Assembly: GCF_004798865.1 (NCBI RefSeq) | Contig: NW_025336087.1 | Span: forward strand, 13,622,686-13,686,685 | Length of the DNA: 64,000 nucleotides | Reading direction: 5' to 3' | Source: Varanus komodoensis | Taxonomy: Eukaryota; Chordata; Lepidosauria; Squamata; Varanidae | In this document: one piece after another, positions 52,015-63,540 of the stretch | Numbering within the stretch: the first letter of the stretch is position 1 | Layout: every line of letters starts with the position of its first letter | Made by a program: the position numbers and the translations under genes | Notes under the pieces: generated by a model | Databases searched by the model: none | Told to the model about the DNA's origin: nothing | Seen by the model: the letters and a program-made list of their open reading frames with translations, nothing else

Positions 52015-53400
52015 CAGGAATAATTATTACCAACTTGGTTTCTACACTACCCAATTGCCAAAACTTTTTAGCAGTGAGTTGAAAATCTAGTTACATTACA
52101 CTGGGCTCCACCACCTTGATGGGCACCTGCCCCAGTGCAAATACAGAGCCTTAGATCATCCACTAGTGTGACGAGCAGTCTCTACTGCATATCCCGCCCT
52201 GAAGCCAGCTCAAAAAGGGTCCAGAAAGTCAGTCTTGCTCAGGACTGCCAGGAGATGGAGGACACCACTTTCTCAATCACCTGACAAAGAAATGGTATAT
52301 TAGACCATAACAAGTTTAGACTGGTCTAAACTTGTTAAGGTCCAGGAGTTCAAATCAGGGTTCTTAAGGGAGGCCATACAATAGATGCATTTTTCTAGAA
52401 TCTGAGCAGTGGCCCCAGTGGTGCACACAGCACAGAGACATCTTTGCCATATATAATATGTTTCTAACAACTTTAACAAGAGCCCTGTAACAACTGTCAT
52501 CTCATGCACCAGTTTTTGTTTGAGTTGAGCTGGCCATTCCCTGCCTGGCCACTTCCATAAGGTCAATGCCACTGAATGTGGCCATTTCAACTCTTCCTTC
52601 TAATGCCATTTTGACTGGACCTTTGTGCAACACGTTTTCATGATCATTCGTAATAAAAGTGCTCCAAAGAGCCTTAGAGGTAGGCCTGCTATTTGGTTTA
52701 AAGTTTGAATCACTTGTTTCCAGAAACCAGAGACAGCTAAGCAGGAAAGTCATGGTCTGCACAACCCCCCTAGCACAGAGATGAAAAATATGCAGCAGAT
52801 GTAGATGCCTTTGTAGGAGAACTTGGGAAGGCAAGAAGAATAAAGCTCCTGCAGGCACTCTCTGGTAAGGCCAGCCTGCGTGGAGGCCGAGCTGGGTGCT
52901 TGCCTGGCTCCTGACTGAATGGGGCCCTGAACTAAGCCCAGTCTTTCTTTGTCTGCAGTAAGCGAAAGTAAAACAAAAAAATCACTAATGGATCAATCCT
53001 CTGCATGTTTTGACAGAAAAAGTTCTACAACTCCCAGGTACCCTAACCAGCCATGCTTTAGACAGAAAGATGCATCGTTAGACACCTTTAGACAGAAAAA
53101 AAATGCTACAACATCCAGCATTCCACAGCACAGTTTGTTTGGATACTAACTACCAAAGTGGACTTCAAGCAAGTAGATTTGAAATATTTGTTTGTACCAA
53201 TTTTTAGTTTGATGTCGTTTGTTGCATATAAACATCAGCGGAACACAGCTTTCCTTTGTTAGACTTCACAGTGACAACATTCAGATCATGCCAGCTAGTG
53301 AGTGGCTTGGGGGATCAGATCCACAGGACAAAAAAAGTGCAAATATTCATGTGTTAATCTACACTGGAAAGGATCTATTCTAAAGTCTGTGTGTATCCTG
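52015..53400. other. Intergenic; possible undiagnosed repeat on the minus strand
   Basis: Two overlapping minus frames at 52300-52590 and 52502-52858 look protein-like but match no family I can name. A perfect 14-bp hairpin lies at 52308-52337. No host exon is supported. Confidence 0.35.
52308..52337. repeat. Perfect 14-bp inverted repeat, 2-base loop
   Basis: TAACAAGTTTAGAC at 52308-52321 and GTCTAAACTTGTTA at 52324-52337. Confidence 0.85.
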
Positions 53401-53406
53401 TAAAGC

Positions 53407-53480
53407 AGGGCAGTCCAACTTTTTGTACCTTGGGGCCACATGAGGACTTTGACACGGAACCCAGGGGCCACACAATGAAT
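53407..53480. mobile_element. Possible hAT end, single terminus
   Basis: 'cagggcagtccaactttttg' followed by 'ggggccacatgag' and 'caggggccacac' resembles hAT-Charlie ends, but no matching inverted end or 8-bp duplication was found to the right. Confidence 0.3.
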
Positions 53481-54514
53481 TACATTTCCGTATAATTGAA
53501 GTGTTTGTAATATATTTATTTGATTTGATTGTACTGTATTTATTTAATTGTAAATTGAAGTGTTTGCAATTCATTTATTTAATTTAATATACACAGTTAA
53601 TATGTTTAATTCACTGTTAAACAAGGGAAAAAAAACCACTGCTTAATTTTAAGATTATTTTAGGGCTAATTGAATGACATGCTTTGGACAGTACAGAAAT
53701 TTATTTATTTATTTATACTGCAAATCAAAATATGTGCCTCCCAAACCTCCAGTGGAAGAGAGTGTTCAGAAGAGGGGCTGAAATACAGACAAAATACAGA
53801 CAGAGAGACAGCCTGTTCTTTGCTGAGAGCACCTAGCATCCTCACCTGGCAGTGTCCAGAGCAGGGCTTCCTGGGCAGATCTTATTACAACAGATCCCTA
53901 ACTACAAAATGCAGAACAACACCAAATGGGAAACAGCTGCATCAATGAACATCTTGGGCAGTTAAGGCCTTTCCGCCTGAATAAGTGATTTCAAGTTGTG
54001 ATTTTTATACTGGCTTGAACCTGACCAGTCGGTAATTAAAGATCAAATCATATATTGACTGCTCCCTGCAGGATTCCAGTAGAAAAGTTTTTCCTTATGG
54101 ACTAAAATCAGAACACACCTTTAAAATAACGGAATGTGCCAAGAGGAGACGTGTCTTCTCTCTGAGGTTGCAGGGCGGGGGTTGCAGAATCGTGTCTGCA
54201 CACCCTCCAAGCTCCAGGGACTGGCGTTATTATGCTTTCCAGGAGATGTGGATGAGGTAAGGCCAATTAAATATAATCACAACCAAGTAGCAAATTGTGG
54301 AGGGACGCCCTGACCTGGGAGGAAGAGGAGGAGGATGCCTCCATTGTGGACCAGAGAGCCCTGCAAAACTGCTTTGCACTTGGAACTCTACAGATTTAGT
54401 GATGGTGTAGAGAAAATGGATATTCACACCTGGGTTTCGGGAGGAGAAATTCAGGCAGAAGATCACTTTGCTAAGGTAATGTGCTTGCATGATACTGAAG
54501 AAAGTCTGCATCAC

Positions 54515-54650
54515 AGACTTTCATACTGGAAGCATCATGGGAGCACATCTGCTTCACCTACAGATGGTCCCAAGTTCAATTCCCAGCATTTCCAGGTAGG
54601 GTGAGAAAAAGCCTCCTGGCCGAAGCCTTAGAGGGCTACTGTCAGTCAGT
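54515..54650 (+). mobile_element. tRNA-derived SINE
   Basis: 'gcacatctgcttcacctaca' and 'gatggtcccaagttcaattc' (B box region), then 'ccagcatttccaggtagggt' and 'cctcctggccgaagcc' match the common squamate tRNA SINE (ggttcaatcc; ctccaggtagg). It abuts the CR1 end on the right. Confidence 0.72.
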
Positions 54651-55919
54651 CTAGAACCATAGAATTGTGGAGATGGAAAGGGCCAAGAAGGGCACCAGGC
54701 CCAACCCACTGCTCAGTGCAGATTCTGAGTTTCACCATTCCTTTAAGATGGCTGTTCAGGTGCATCTTGAATGCTTCTTGTGTGGGAGAGCCCACATCCT
54801 CCCTAGGTAATTGGTTCTACTGCTGTCTCTAACAGACAGGCAGTTCTAATGCACCCAGTTTTGCATCCTCTGCAGATCTGATAGGTGTACCCTGCACTTC
54901 CTCATCCAAGTCATTAGTAAAAAGCACTGGGTCCCAGACTAAACCCTGTGGAACCCCTCTCATTGGCTCTCCCCAGTTTCAGAAGGTGCCATTGATGAAT
55001 ACTCTTTGAGTCCAATGCTGTAGCCAACTGTGGATCCACCTGATAGTTGTTCCATAGCTCACTTTTAGCTAGGTCACTAATCAGGATATCATGGGACACT
55101 TTGTCACAAGCCTTGCTGAAGTCAAGATATATTATGTCCACAGCACTCCCACAGTATCCCAGGGAGGTTATCCAATCAAAACTGAAATCAGGTTAGTCTG
55201 GCAGGATTTGCTCTTGACAAATCCATGAAGGCTTCTATTGATCACTGCATTGTTTTCAAGGTATTTGCAAGGTATTTTTAATCTGCTCCAGAATTTTCCC
55301 AGGGATTGATGTCAGATTGACTTGTCTCTAGTTCTTGGGTTCTTCCTTTTTATCCTTTCTGGAACAGAGGGACAACATTAGCCCTTCTTCAGGTATCTGG
55401 CTCGATGCATCTGGCTCCCCCTGCCCTCCATGATTTCTCAAAGATAATAGACAGCAGTTCTGAGAAATTTCTCTGCCAGTTCCTTTATTACTCTAGGATG
55501 GTATTCACAGGGTCCTGTAGATCTGAATTCATTCAAATTAATTAGGTAATCCTTGATAATTTGCCTATCAATCTCAAGCTACCATCATGCTCCAACAGCT
55601 TGTACTTCTTCATAAGGAAGTAAAAGGTCCTCTTTTGAGGTAGGTCTTGAGCACTTCTGCCTTTTCCTTTGTCATCTGTTATTAGGGTGCGGATGTATCT
55701 TTGTTGCTTTTAGCATCCCTCGCTAATCTCAGTCCATTCTCATTTTTAGCCTTACTGACACAATCCCTGCAAACCTTTGTTATCTGCCTGTACTTTTCCT
55801 TTGTAGCCTAGCCTTCCTTCCACTTCCTATAAGTTTTTTGTTTGTTTGTTTGTTTTCTGATTGTCTGTAAAATTTTTATGAAGCCACATTGGCTTCTTCT
55901 GTTGTCTTCTACTTCCTTG

Positions 55920-56170
55920 GAATTGGGTCTTCTCTGTGGTGGCGCCCTCGATATGGAATGTGTTCCCCAGAGAGGTCCACCTGGCGCCAACATTATATGC
56001 TTTCGGCTCCAGGTCAAGACCTTTTTATTTTTCCATAATTTTAATGTTTAACTATGTTTTATGCTCAGTCGTGGATTATTTTGTATTATTTGGGTTTATA
56101 TGTATTCATTGGATTTTGACTTGTAAGCCTTCCAGAGACCCGCAAACATATTGGACAGGGTAAAAATACC

Positions 56171-56222
<52 letters not shown>
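55920..56222 (+). mobile_element. L2-type LINE 3' end nested in the CR1
   Basis: A plus-strand frame at 55936 reads APSIWNVFPREVHLAPTLYA, the same protein end as at 14362-14979. It is followed by an AT-rich 3' end and a GTAA microsatellite at 56171-56222, probably grown from the LINE's own short tail repeat. CR1 sequence lies on both sides, so this insertion is the younger. Confidence 0.8.
56171..56222. repeat. (GTAA)n tetranucleotide repeat
   Basis: About 12-13 units at the 3' end of the nested L2-type piece. Confidence 0.93.
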
Positions 56223-56223
<1 letters not shown>

Positions 56224-56925
56224 TATGTTTATGATGGTGCTTTTAGAATTCCCTTTTTAAAAAAATTCCACCTATCTTCCCACCCATTTCTCATTAGAAT
56301 CACTTGCCATGGGAATTACTTATCATTGTTCCAGTTTATTTAAATCAGCTTTCTTAAAATACAGGGTATGTATTTGACTTCACTTGGCTTTTGTTTCCTT
56401 TAGAATAAAGAATTCAAGTATGGCATAGTTACTTTGTCCTGTAACTACTTTCTTCTGTAACTACCACTTTGTCTGCTAGGTCTTCCATGTTGGTTAGAAT
56501 CAAGTCAAGGATAGCCATCCCCCCTTTTTTCTTCTTCCTCCACTTTAGGTAGGCAGAAGTGATCAGCGACACACATTAGGAATTTCTTGGAGCAAGCGTG
56601 TTAGACAGAATTTGTTCCCCAGAAGATATGGAGAAATTGAGGTTGGCCCCATAATTGAGGTTGGCCCCATAACTGAAAAACATTGGTGATTTGTTTTTCA
56701 GCAGTTTCATCCTCTTCTCCTTGACTGTGTGGTCAGTAGTAGACTCCAACTACCATGTTCCTTTTCTTTTTGCTTAATTTATATTAATTCAGATGCACTG
56801 AATGGGGCTTCTGAGTTCATTCTTCTGTATTTCTGTGCAGAGATATGAATTTTTAACATATATAGATAACTCCACCTCCCTTTCTGTTCCTTCTATTCTC
56901 CTTGAACAAGTAGACCCATCTTTCC

Positions 56926-56992
56926 CAAACTGGGGCCCTCCAGGTTTTGGACTACATCTCCCAGCACTCCTGAGCATGGCTGGGTTCAGGAA
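56926..56992. repeat. Foldback repeat (family P1), left half
   Basis: 'cccaaactggggccctccag' then 'ttggactacatctcccagca' is the left arm of P1; the right arm is missing where the next element begins. Confidence 0.55.
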
Positions 56993-57235
56993 AGGGTTAA
57001 TATGGGTTGAACGCAGGTTGCTATTGAATTGTGGGTTGTTCTTGAAACATGGGTTACCTTGTCATCTGAACCCATGCTTTATTAATAACACAAGAAAACC
57101 CATGATTTGTTGTTGGGTTGTGAATTGTGGGTTTGTGATCTCAGTTGGGTTCAGATAATATAACCTACATTTCAACAACAACCCATATGCCACCCTCAAA
57201 TGTATGTTATCATGTTGTCTGAACCCAGTCTGTGA
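56985..57235. mobile_element. Inverted-repeat element with internal repeats
   Basis: Starts 'ggctgggttcag' and ends 'ctgaacccagtc', with repeated internal 'gggttgtgaattgtgggttt'-like units and 'catctgaacccatg'. Looks like a small non-autonomous DNA element; no target duplication was found. Confidence 0.45.
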
Positions 57236-57509
57236 GTCATGCTGCCAGTCCCAAGCATCTGAGGATATCTGTCTGGGGTGTAGACAAAACTGAGCGAAAT
57301 GGACTTGGTAGAAGGCCTGAGCTGATATAAGGCAGCATCAAAGCTGTTTTGAAGGAGATGGATTGGACGGAAAAGCTGAAGGCTGCAATCCTATGCAGCT
57401 GAGGATGGGGTTTGGTGCTTGAGCAAATGACCAGGTGATGTCGGTTAGGCTTGTCAACAGTTCTTGTTGAAAGAATCTCCAACTTTATGGGATGGTTTCA
57501 GGTTTCAGT

Positions 57510-57680
57510 ATTAGGGGAGATATTCTCCCTTAACTATAATCTGAGCAGCATGTTAAAAATGTGTGACTGAATATTTAGAGCATTTCCTTTAGAAATCAGG
57601 ATTGACTCATTTTTAATGCTTGGAGTGCTGCTGCTGCTACTAACTATTAGGAATGCAGAAGTGGTTCCTTTAAAACATCT
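57510..57680. repeat. Left copy of long direct repeat (pair with 60121-60320)
   Basis: Shares 'taatctgagcag', 'ctaaatattcag'-like and 'attaggaatg.agaagtg' segments in the same order and orientation as 60121-60320. The copies are clearly diverged; I did not count identity. Confidence 0.6.
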
Positions 57681-57689
57681 TATTTTTTA

Positions 57690-60115
57690 TTGTGGATTTC
57701 AATATTAAAACCAAAACCCAAATAAAACAAGAGGGGAAATTAAACTAAACTAAAACATTGTATCTTCTTACAAGAGATTTAATTAAATCTGTTATACATT
57801 ATAATTTATACTTATATACTATGCATCCCTATATATTTTATGTATAGCAAGATATACTATAATACTATTATAGGTGTGAATAGATTTCCACAAAGGCAGC
57901 CCAAATATCCATTTGTAAATTGCACCAGAAAATCATTCAAAAATTGAAAGTCTCATCAAGTTTTCCATCCATTCTGTTATCCTTCAAGTGTTGTGGTATT
58001 AGTCTTTTAGCTGTCAAAAGAGCATAGAAAAGCCATTTACACTGACCTTACATTAAGTTCCAAGAGGTAGGCTTATCCATAGATATTAAAGAACATTCCA
58101 TTACAAAATCTATCTGAATTATTGGGCACTGGCAAAACAGTTGAGTAAAAGAAGCAAGCCCACCACCATCAATTTCATTTCTATACTGCCCCATAGCTGT
58201 AGCTCTCTGGCGGGTTTACAATAATGTGCAAAACTAAACAATAACATAAAATACAAATACCAGAAAATTTTAAAATAGCTAAAAACATGCAGTAAAAAAG
58301 ACCCAACAAAGGAAAAGAATCACCTGGGTAATCTCCTCAGACCCCTCGATAACTAAGGAGATCTTTTAAGGCCTCCGCATAAAGAGCTGTCTTGACCTGG
58401 TGCTTAAAAGATGGCAAGTTTGGCACCAGGTGGGCCACAGCTGGGAAGCTGTTCTAAAGATGGGGGGCCACCACTGAGAAGGTTCTCCCCTTTGGGGCCA
58501 CCATCCAAGCCTCCCATGTGGTTGGCACTCAGAGCAAAGTGTGGTTGTAGTTGGGAGAAACTTTCTGACAGGTACTGCAGTCCCAAGATGTATAAGTTGT
58601 ATTGTACTTCTAATAGTAAGTAACCTATTATTGAAAAGATGTTGTTGCATCCAATATTTCCATAACATCAATTTTTGCTGAATTAAATATAATCTGAGGT
58701 CTGTTACTGCTTCTGAAATAGATGCTTACAAAGCACCCCAATGATTGGACAAAACTCTGAGGGAGAAATTAAGGGAGCCAAATACTCCAGTTCATTATTT
58801 CTGTCTTGCTTAAGACCCAATGGATCATATTCAATCACTGATGATAAATATTTATACATCTGGACTGTGGGCTGATGAAGCTGTTCAGCCTGATCAATCT
58901 TCCCAGTAACAAGGGGAGCTCTGAAGCTGTAAATGTAGCAGGGGCAACCTTGGTTCTACCAAATGATTCATTTGCATACATTGCCATTCAGCTGTAGCTG
59001 GCAAAGCATAGTTAGCAAGCAAAATAGAAAATGTCGGGAAGTTTTCATCAGGACCTACAAGCTGATCCAAAGACTGTCCATCCAAACATTTTATTGCTGA
59101 TCTTTAAGTTCAGATTTCCCAACAGAATTAATTTTGCATTTGAAAGTGAATCAAACAGCAATGGACATGAACCTATGCACCCGACCTTTCTCACAGCTGT
59201 CTGTGTAGGTGGTACACTATTTATTTTGGTACACCAAAAGCCCAAGGTGATGCATTTAGGGAGAGGATCCAAGCATGAAGATTCCAAAATCAACAAGGGA
59301 GTAAAGTCAAATCTGTGTGGAAAATGCCAACAAGTCAACAAGTGCCAACAAGTCAACAAATGATATAAAGAAACGATTGAGGGAGCCAAAAATTGAAAAT
59401 ATGCCCCTTTTCAATCAAAACTTGCATCATTTTCAAGAATACCTGTGATGGAATGGGACTCCATAGGAAATTACAAAATGTATTGCATTTTGGAAAATAC
59501 TGCTAGTTATAAAAAGAGAAATACCACATAAAGCATAGACAGTTTAAGGTATTACAGTTATATTAGTATATTTACTGTGTCCCATAAACTTAATTTTAAG
59601 GTTGTCCATCTATCAATGTATCTGTAGGAACAAGCATTCCCTAGTAAGTAATAAACTTTGGGCAGTGCCAGTTAACTTGCTCAGGATGGGGTATAATATC
59701 TCCAGTTAACATCAGTTCAGATATTGACCAGTTAATAAATAGCCAGATAAAGATCTGAAATTATTAATCATCCATATCAAAGCTAGATAGGTGACTGGAA
59801 TGCCAAGATAAACCACAGAGAACCACCAGCATAAAGAAAAGGTTTAAAAGGTTTAAATTCTATACAATGTGCAAATCTGTGAATATTAACATTTTATTTG
59901 GGTAGCAGTATTTCAAACATACGTATCAGTGGAGAGGGTAGACACCTGAGAGTGTCTGTATCTCTCTCAAGTTAAAATCAGACAAACCCCCTCTGGTCCT
60001 GATGCCAGTTCTTGGGGCTAAATGTAGCAATTCAACCCATTTCTGAAATGTGCAGGAAAGCCAATGGTTCTCAGTGCAGCAAAAATGGTTTCCCAACAAT
60101 TAGTTCTGTAAGATG
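57690..60115 (-). mobile_element. L1-like LINE, decayed (tentative)
   Basis: On the minus strand broken frames read VYLGIPVTYL near 59780, resembling the L1 'YLGI' block, and ALLTAKRLIPQHLKDNR near 57990-58040, resembling the L1 ORF2 end ('TAAKRLIAQ.WK'). An AATAAA-bearing end lies near 57690. An L2-type fragment interrupts it at 58165-58580. The family call rests on short motifs. Confidence 0.5.
58165..58580 (-). mobile_element. L2-type LINE 3' fragment nested in the L1-like element
   Basis: The plus strand starts 'tttctatactgccccatagc' and 'tgtagctctctggcgggttt', the reverse of the L2-type tail, and holds 'gatggggggccaccactgag' with 'aaggttctcccctttggggc', the reverse of that family's protein end. 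L1-like sequence resumes at both sides. Confidence 0.65.
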
Positions 60116-60120
60116 TTCTA

Positions 60121-60320
60121 ATATTGGGGTGGGGGGGGAACCCCTCTCCCGCCACAATTTCCCTGGACTGTAATCTGAGCAGTATGCTAAAAACCACGCA
60201 CATGTAAATATTCAGAGTATTTCTTCTTTCAAATCAAGATTGGCTGGTTTTTATTTGTTTTCTGGGAGGGGTAGTCGTGCTGTAAAATATTAGGAATGTA
60301 GAAGTGATTCTAAAGCATGC
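60121..60320. repeat. Right copy of long direct repeat (pair with 57510-57680)
   Basis: Same order of shared segments as the left copy. Far longer than any LINE target-site duplication. Confidence 0.6.
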
Positions 60321-60834
60321 AAAGGTAGAATCAGGAGTGAGAAAATAAATGTTAGTTTTGGGCTTCACAGTTGAAGTGACACACATGGCCATCTAAAGAG
60401 GGGGGTGTGTGTGTGTGACATGAATGAATTTCACATTTCCCCAAACACCTCCGCTTCAAGTTTAGTCTGGATTTGACTTAGTGCAGTTAAGCTTTCTATT
60501 TTTTGGCCATATATTCATTTGCTTCATTTAAAGTGAACAATCGCAAATAGTTTTCCGATTCTGGTAAAATTACAAAAAAAAACTCCTCATCTGACTGCAA
60601 AGTGTTTCTGTGAGAGTCTTGAGGAGGAGGATGACTGTCCAACCTTCCAATCCCATGCATGGCTTACACGGACCTAAGTCCCTCTGCAGGGCAGGTATAG
60701 TACTACTCTATACATGTCTACTCAGAAGGAAGCCTCAGGGACTTCAGTGACACTTTACTCCAATGTCGGGTTGTCCACTGCAGCGCTCAGTCTGACTCCA
60801 GAGTTACTCTTGCTTGGAGTTGATCTACTGAATC

Positions 60835-60930
60835 AGAGATTCGGAGAACAGTAGAGTTGGAAGGGGCCAAGAAGGCCATCGGGGCCCAACCCCCTGCTGT
60901 GGCACGTCACCAATTTACACCATCCCACTT
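60835..60930 (-). mobile_element. CR1 LINE 3' end
   Basis: The plus strand reads 'acagtagagttggaaggggc' and 'caagaaggccatcggggccc', the reverse of the CR1 terminus. Short, truncated copy. Confidence 0.8.
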
Positions 60931-61029
60931 GAAATGTAAGCAAGCCAGCCCCATATATTTCAATGGGTCTAGTCTAAAGAAGACTAACATTAGATACAAC
61001 CCATGGCTGCTGCTGCTGCTTATTAAAAG

Positions 61030-61236
61030 GCATTTATATCCCTTCTTTCTTCCTCTTGAAAGGAACCCAAGATGGCTTACACAGTTCTTCTCCTCTCCAT
61101 TTTATCCTCACAACAACCCTGTGAGGTAGGTTAGGCTGAGGGTCTGTGACTGGCCCGAACTCACCCAGTGCTCCAGGCTGAGCCCGGATCACGTGAGCTC
61201 TGGGCCAGCACTTAGAGCCACTCTTACCACACTGGC
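61030..61236 (-). mobile_element. MIR-like SINE
   Basis: Contains 'ttatcctcacaacaaccctg', 'tgaggtaggttaggctgagg', 'gtctgtgactggcccgaact' and 'cactcttaccacactggctc' on the plus strand. Minus orientation, among the better preserved copies. Confidence 0.82.
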
Positions 61237-61242
61237 TCCAAA

Positions 61243-61385
61243 TGAAATGGGATTGCATTCCACTGAACTCAGTGGGACCTACTTCCAAGTAAACCCGTGT
61301 GTAGGATCAGGGCTGCAATCCTACAAATGTGCTCTGACATAGGTCTCGGTTCCACTGAACTTGGCAAAGCTTACTTTTGAGTAAA
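61243..61385. repeat. Two adjacent P2 palindromic repeats
   Basis: 'gggattgcattccactgaac' with 'tcagtgggacctacttccaa' and, after 'gggctgcaatcctac', a second decayed unit ('ggttccactgaacttggcaa', 'agcttacttttgagtaaaca'). Confidence 0.65.
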
Positions 61386-61429
61386 CAGACAGGAGAGCTG
61401 AAGGCGGGAGGCCAGGCTGCAATTTTTCG

Positions 61430-62300
61430 AGGTCAGCCTGTCACCTCGGTCCCAGGACGAAATCCCACGGAACCGCCCTGGCAAGCCAAGACAGGGCGCC
61501 CATGTTCAGTTCCCCTTCCTCCCGAGGAATCCCACTGCACCGAACGCAACCTAGCCGTCTCTTGCCGTAGCCCTGGGCCACTCCTCGATGCTTGCACTCT
61601 AAGTCCCATCAGCCCCAGGCGGCCAAGCCGATGATAAGCGGTGGGGGCTTGCAGGGCAGACAAGCCGGAGCGCCCCAGCCCGGGAAACACCGCGGGCGGG
61701 AGCGGCCCGCCCTCAGGAGCCTCCTCCGCGCCGCCCATCTGGGACGAGCCCAAGGAAAGCGGCCGCGGGAAGCTTGCGCTGCCCCGAGGGGGCGGCGGTA
61801 TTTCGGGTCCTGGGAGTGCCGCGAGCCGAACATTCCCTTCCCAGGCACCCTAACCTTGTGTATCTTCTCCCCGGCGCTGCTGTTTCAAATAATTGCAAGG
61901 CAAACACGGAAAGAAACCAAAATAAATACAGGGCGGGCTCGGCCAGCTCGCCAGGGGAGGAATAAAACCCGCGGGCTGGAGCGGGCTGCTCCTCAGGCGG
62001 CCCTCCGCGGGGAGCCGTTCGCTTCCTTTCGGCTCTCCGCCGGCGATCTGCGCGCCACCGCCGAGCTTCGGCGGTGGCTGCTGCCTTTGGCCGCTTTCCA
62101 CGGGCCCGGCTCCTGCCCCGGCGGCCCGAGAGCGCCCCGCGGTCTCCGCGCTTTCCGCAGCCGCTCGAGGCAAAGCAGGAGAGGGGCGGGGGTTGGTGGG
62201 TGCGGGTGAAACAGGCTCCCCCATGCGTGCGCCTCCACGCTGGGCGAAGGGGAGCCTGTTGCGTGCCGTCCTTCGCCTGGGGCCATCTAAGGGGCTGGCG
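61430..62300. promoter_or_regulatory. Orphan CpG island J
   Basis: CpG-rich with an AT dip near 61850-61930. Frames of up to 205 codons on the plus strand and 161 on the minus, without a recognisable domain. Nearest island to the right edge, so it may belong to a gene outside the window. Confidence 0.55.
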
Positions 62301-63275
62301 GCCACCCTCTTTGTGGGGACAGAAATTGGGGGCAATTTCCCTGGATTATCCAGGGGGAGAAGAAATTCTTCAACAGTTCCTTACTGGCAGGACTCGCTAT
62401 TAGCAGGGGTTGTAAGCAGTCATCTGGCACAGAAAATGAAGAAAATGTGCAGAAAATTCTGCAAAATGGCCTTTTACTTTGGCGGGCAGGGGGAGGAGAG
62501 GAATCCTACCACAGGACTTTTCTGAGAAAATGTAGTCCGAAAATGTTTAGCTCAGCTCACATTGCCAAGCTGCAGGGTTCAAGCACCTTCTCCAGGGCCT
62601 TCCAGCCATTACTTTTTTGAGGGATGATTGCGGATGCATCTTGACTGCAGTGCAGGTGCTGATAACACCACACATTCCCTGAAAGCCCTGGAAAAGGGGA
62701 GTTAGTTCTCTGGCAAATTGGACCTCTGATTTCCTCTTCCATCTTACTTTTGCATTCTCAAGGCATTTTATAATTTATTTGGAAACAATTAACCATTGAT
62801 TATGGTGTAAGCTTTCTTAGACGCTGTGCATTTCATCAGATGTGCGAGCTGCAGTACAAGATATACTGTAGTGGAGGAAGAACTGGAGATCATGAAATAC
62901 ATAAAAGTATTAAACCACTTGCCTTTAAGGGTCCCCCTGAATGACTGAACTTTCACCCAGCATTTTTCCCGAAAACAGCCCTCTATAATTTTGAGGATAT
63001 GGGGAGAGGATTGTGAGCACTGATTCCACATGCCTCTAGATTTTGCAAGCACTTGAAGGGAATGCTAAAAAACAACCACATATATTCCATTTCTGAGTTA
63101 AACATACCCATGCATCCTTATCTGTAACTAGCTTTGGGCCAGCTAATCAGGCTCCATCACCATCAGCTAAAGATATTACGGTTACCCTACTTAGCTCTAA
63201 ATGCTACTGTAGGTTTTATTTTGGGCTGCTTTTGAACATAGTTTGGAAATGCCAATTGATGCACAACATGAGCAC
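62301..63275. other. Intergenic
   Basis: Unassigned apart from a partial foldback relative near 62795-62850 ('ggtgtaagctttcttagacg', 'tgtgcatttcatcagatgtg'), similar to the centre of the element at 21561. Confidence 0.4.
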
Positions 63276-63279
63276 CAGA

Positions 63280-63540
63280 ATGCTGATGGAAGCCAGAAAA
63301 TCTGGTGATATCCCTTTTCCTGGAGTTATGCTGGTTACCAATTTATTTGTGTGTGTTTTTCACTGCTACTGGCTTTTATCTTGGTTACTACTTTGGTTTT
63401 ATTCCATTTTTAGTTCAAAGAGTTTGTATTATGTTTTACTATGTAATTGGATTTTATGGGTTTAAGCTTTGGCATCTAAACCACCCAGAAAGCTTCATCT
63501 AATGGGTGGTATAGAAATATAATGAATCAGTTAGTGAATA
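63280..63540 (+). mobile_element. L2-type LINE 3' untranslated end
   Basis: AT-rich 3' sequence ending 'taaaccacccagaaagcttc' and 'aatgggtggtatagaaatat', the tail also carried by the 5S-headed SINE at 17045. Plus orientation. Confidence 0.65.

Larger units (their letters stand above)
54650..56925 (-). mobile_element. CR1 LINE, long decayed copy
   Basis: The 3' terminus is at the left (plus strand 'accatagaattgtggagatg'). On the minus strand the RT core reads MDIIYLDFSKACDKVSHDIL (55082-55141). The endonuclease side gives LSIYVKNSYLCTEIQKNELR near 56800-56880, in line with the CR1 'GGGVALYVKNS' block. About 2.0 kb of CR1 remains once the L2-type insertion is removed. Frames are broken. Confidence 0.85.

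Noticed and set aside
53407-53700. Third hAT MITE
   Set aside because: Only one hAT-like terminus was found, with no inverted partner or 8-bp duplication, so it is listed only as a possible end.
57510-60320. Calling the direct repeats LTRs of a retrovirus-like fossil
   Set aside because: No typical LTR borders, primer site or polyprotein sequence was recognised, and the interior reads as a LINE in the opposite direction. Left open in the findings.
20000-62300. Search for a FOXD1 forkhead domain in the CpG islands
   Set aside because: No frame shows the PYSYIALI or WQNSIRHNLS blocks. FOXD1 is not in the readable sequence.
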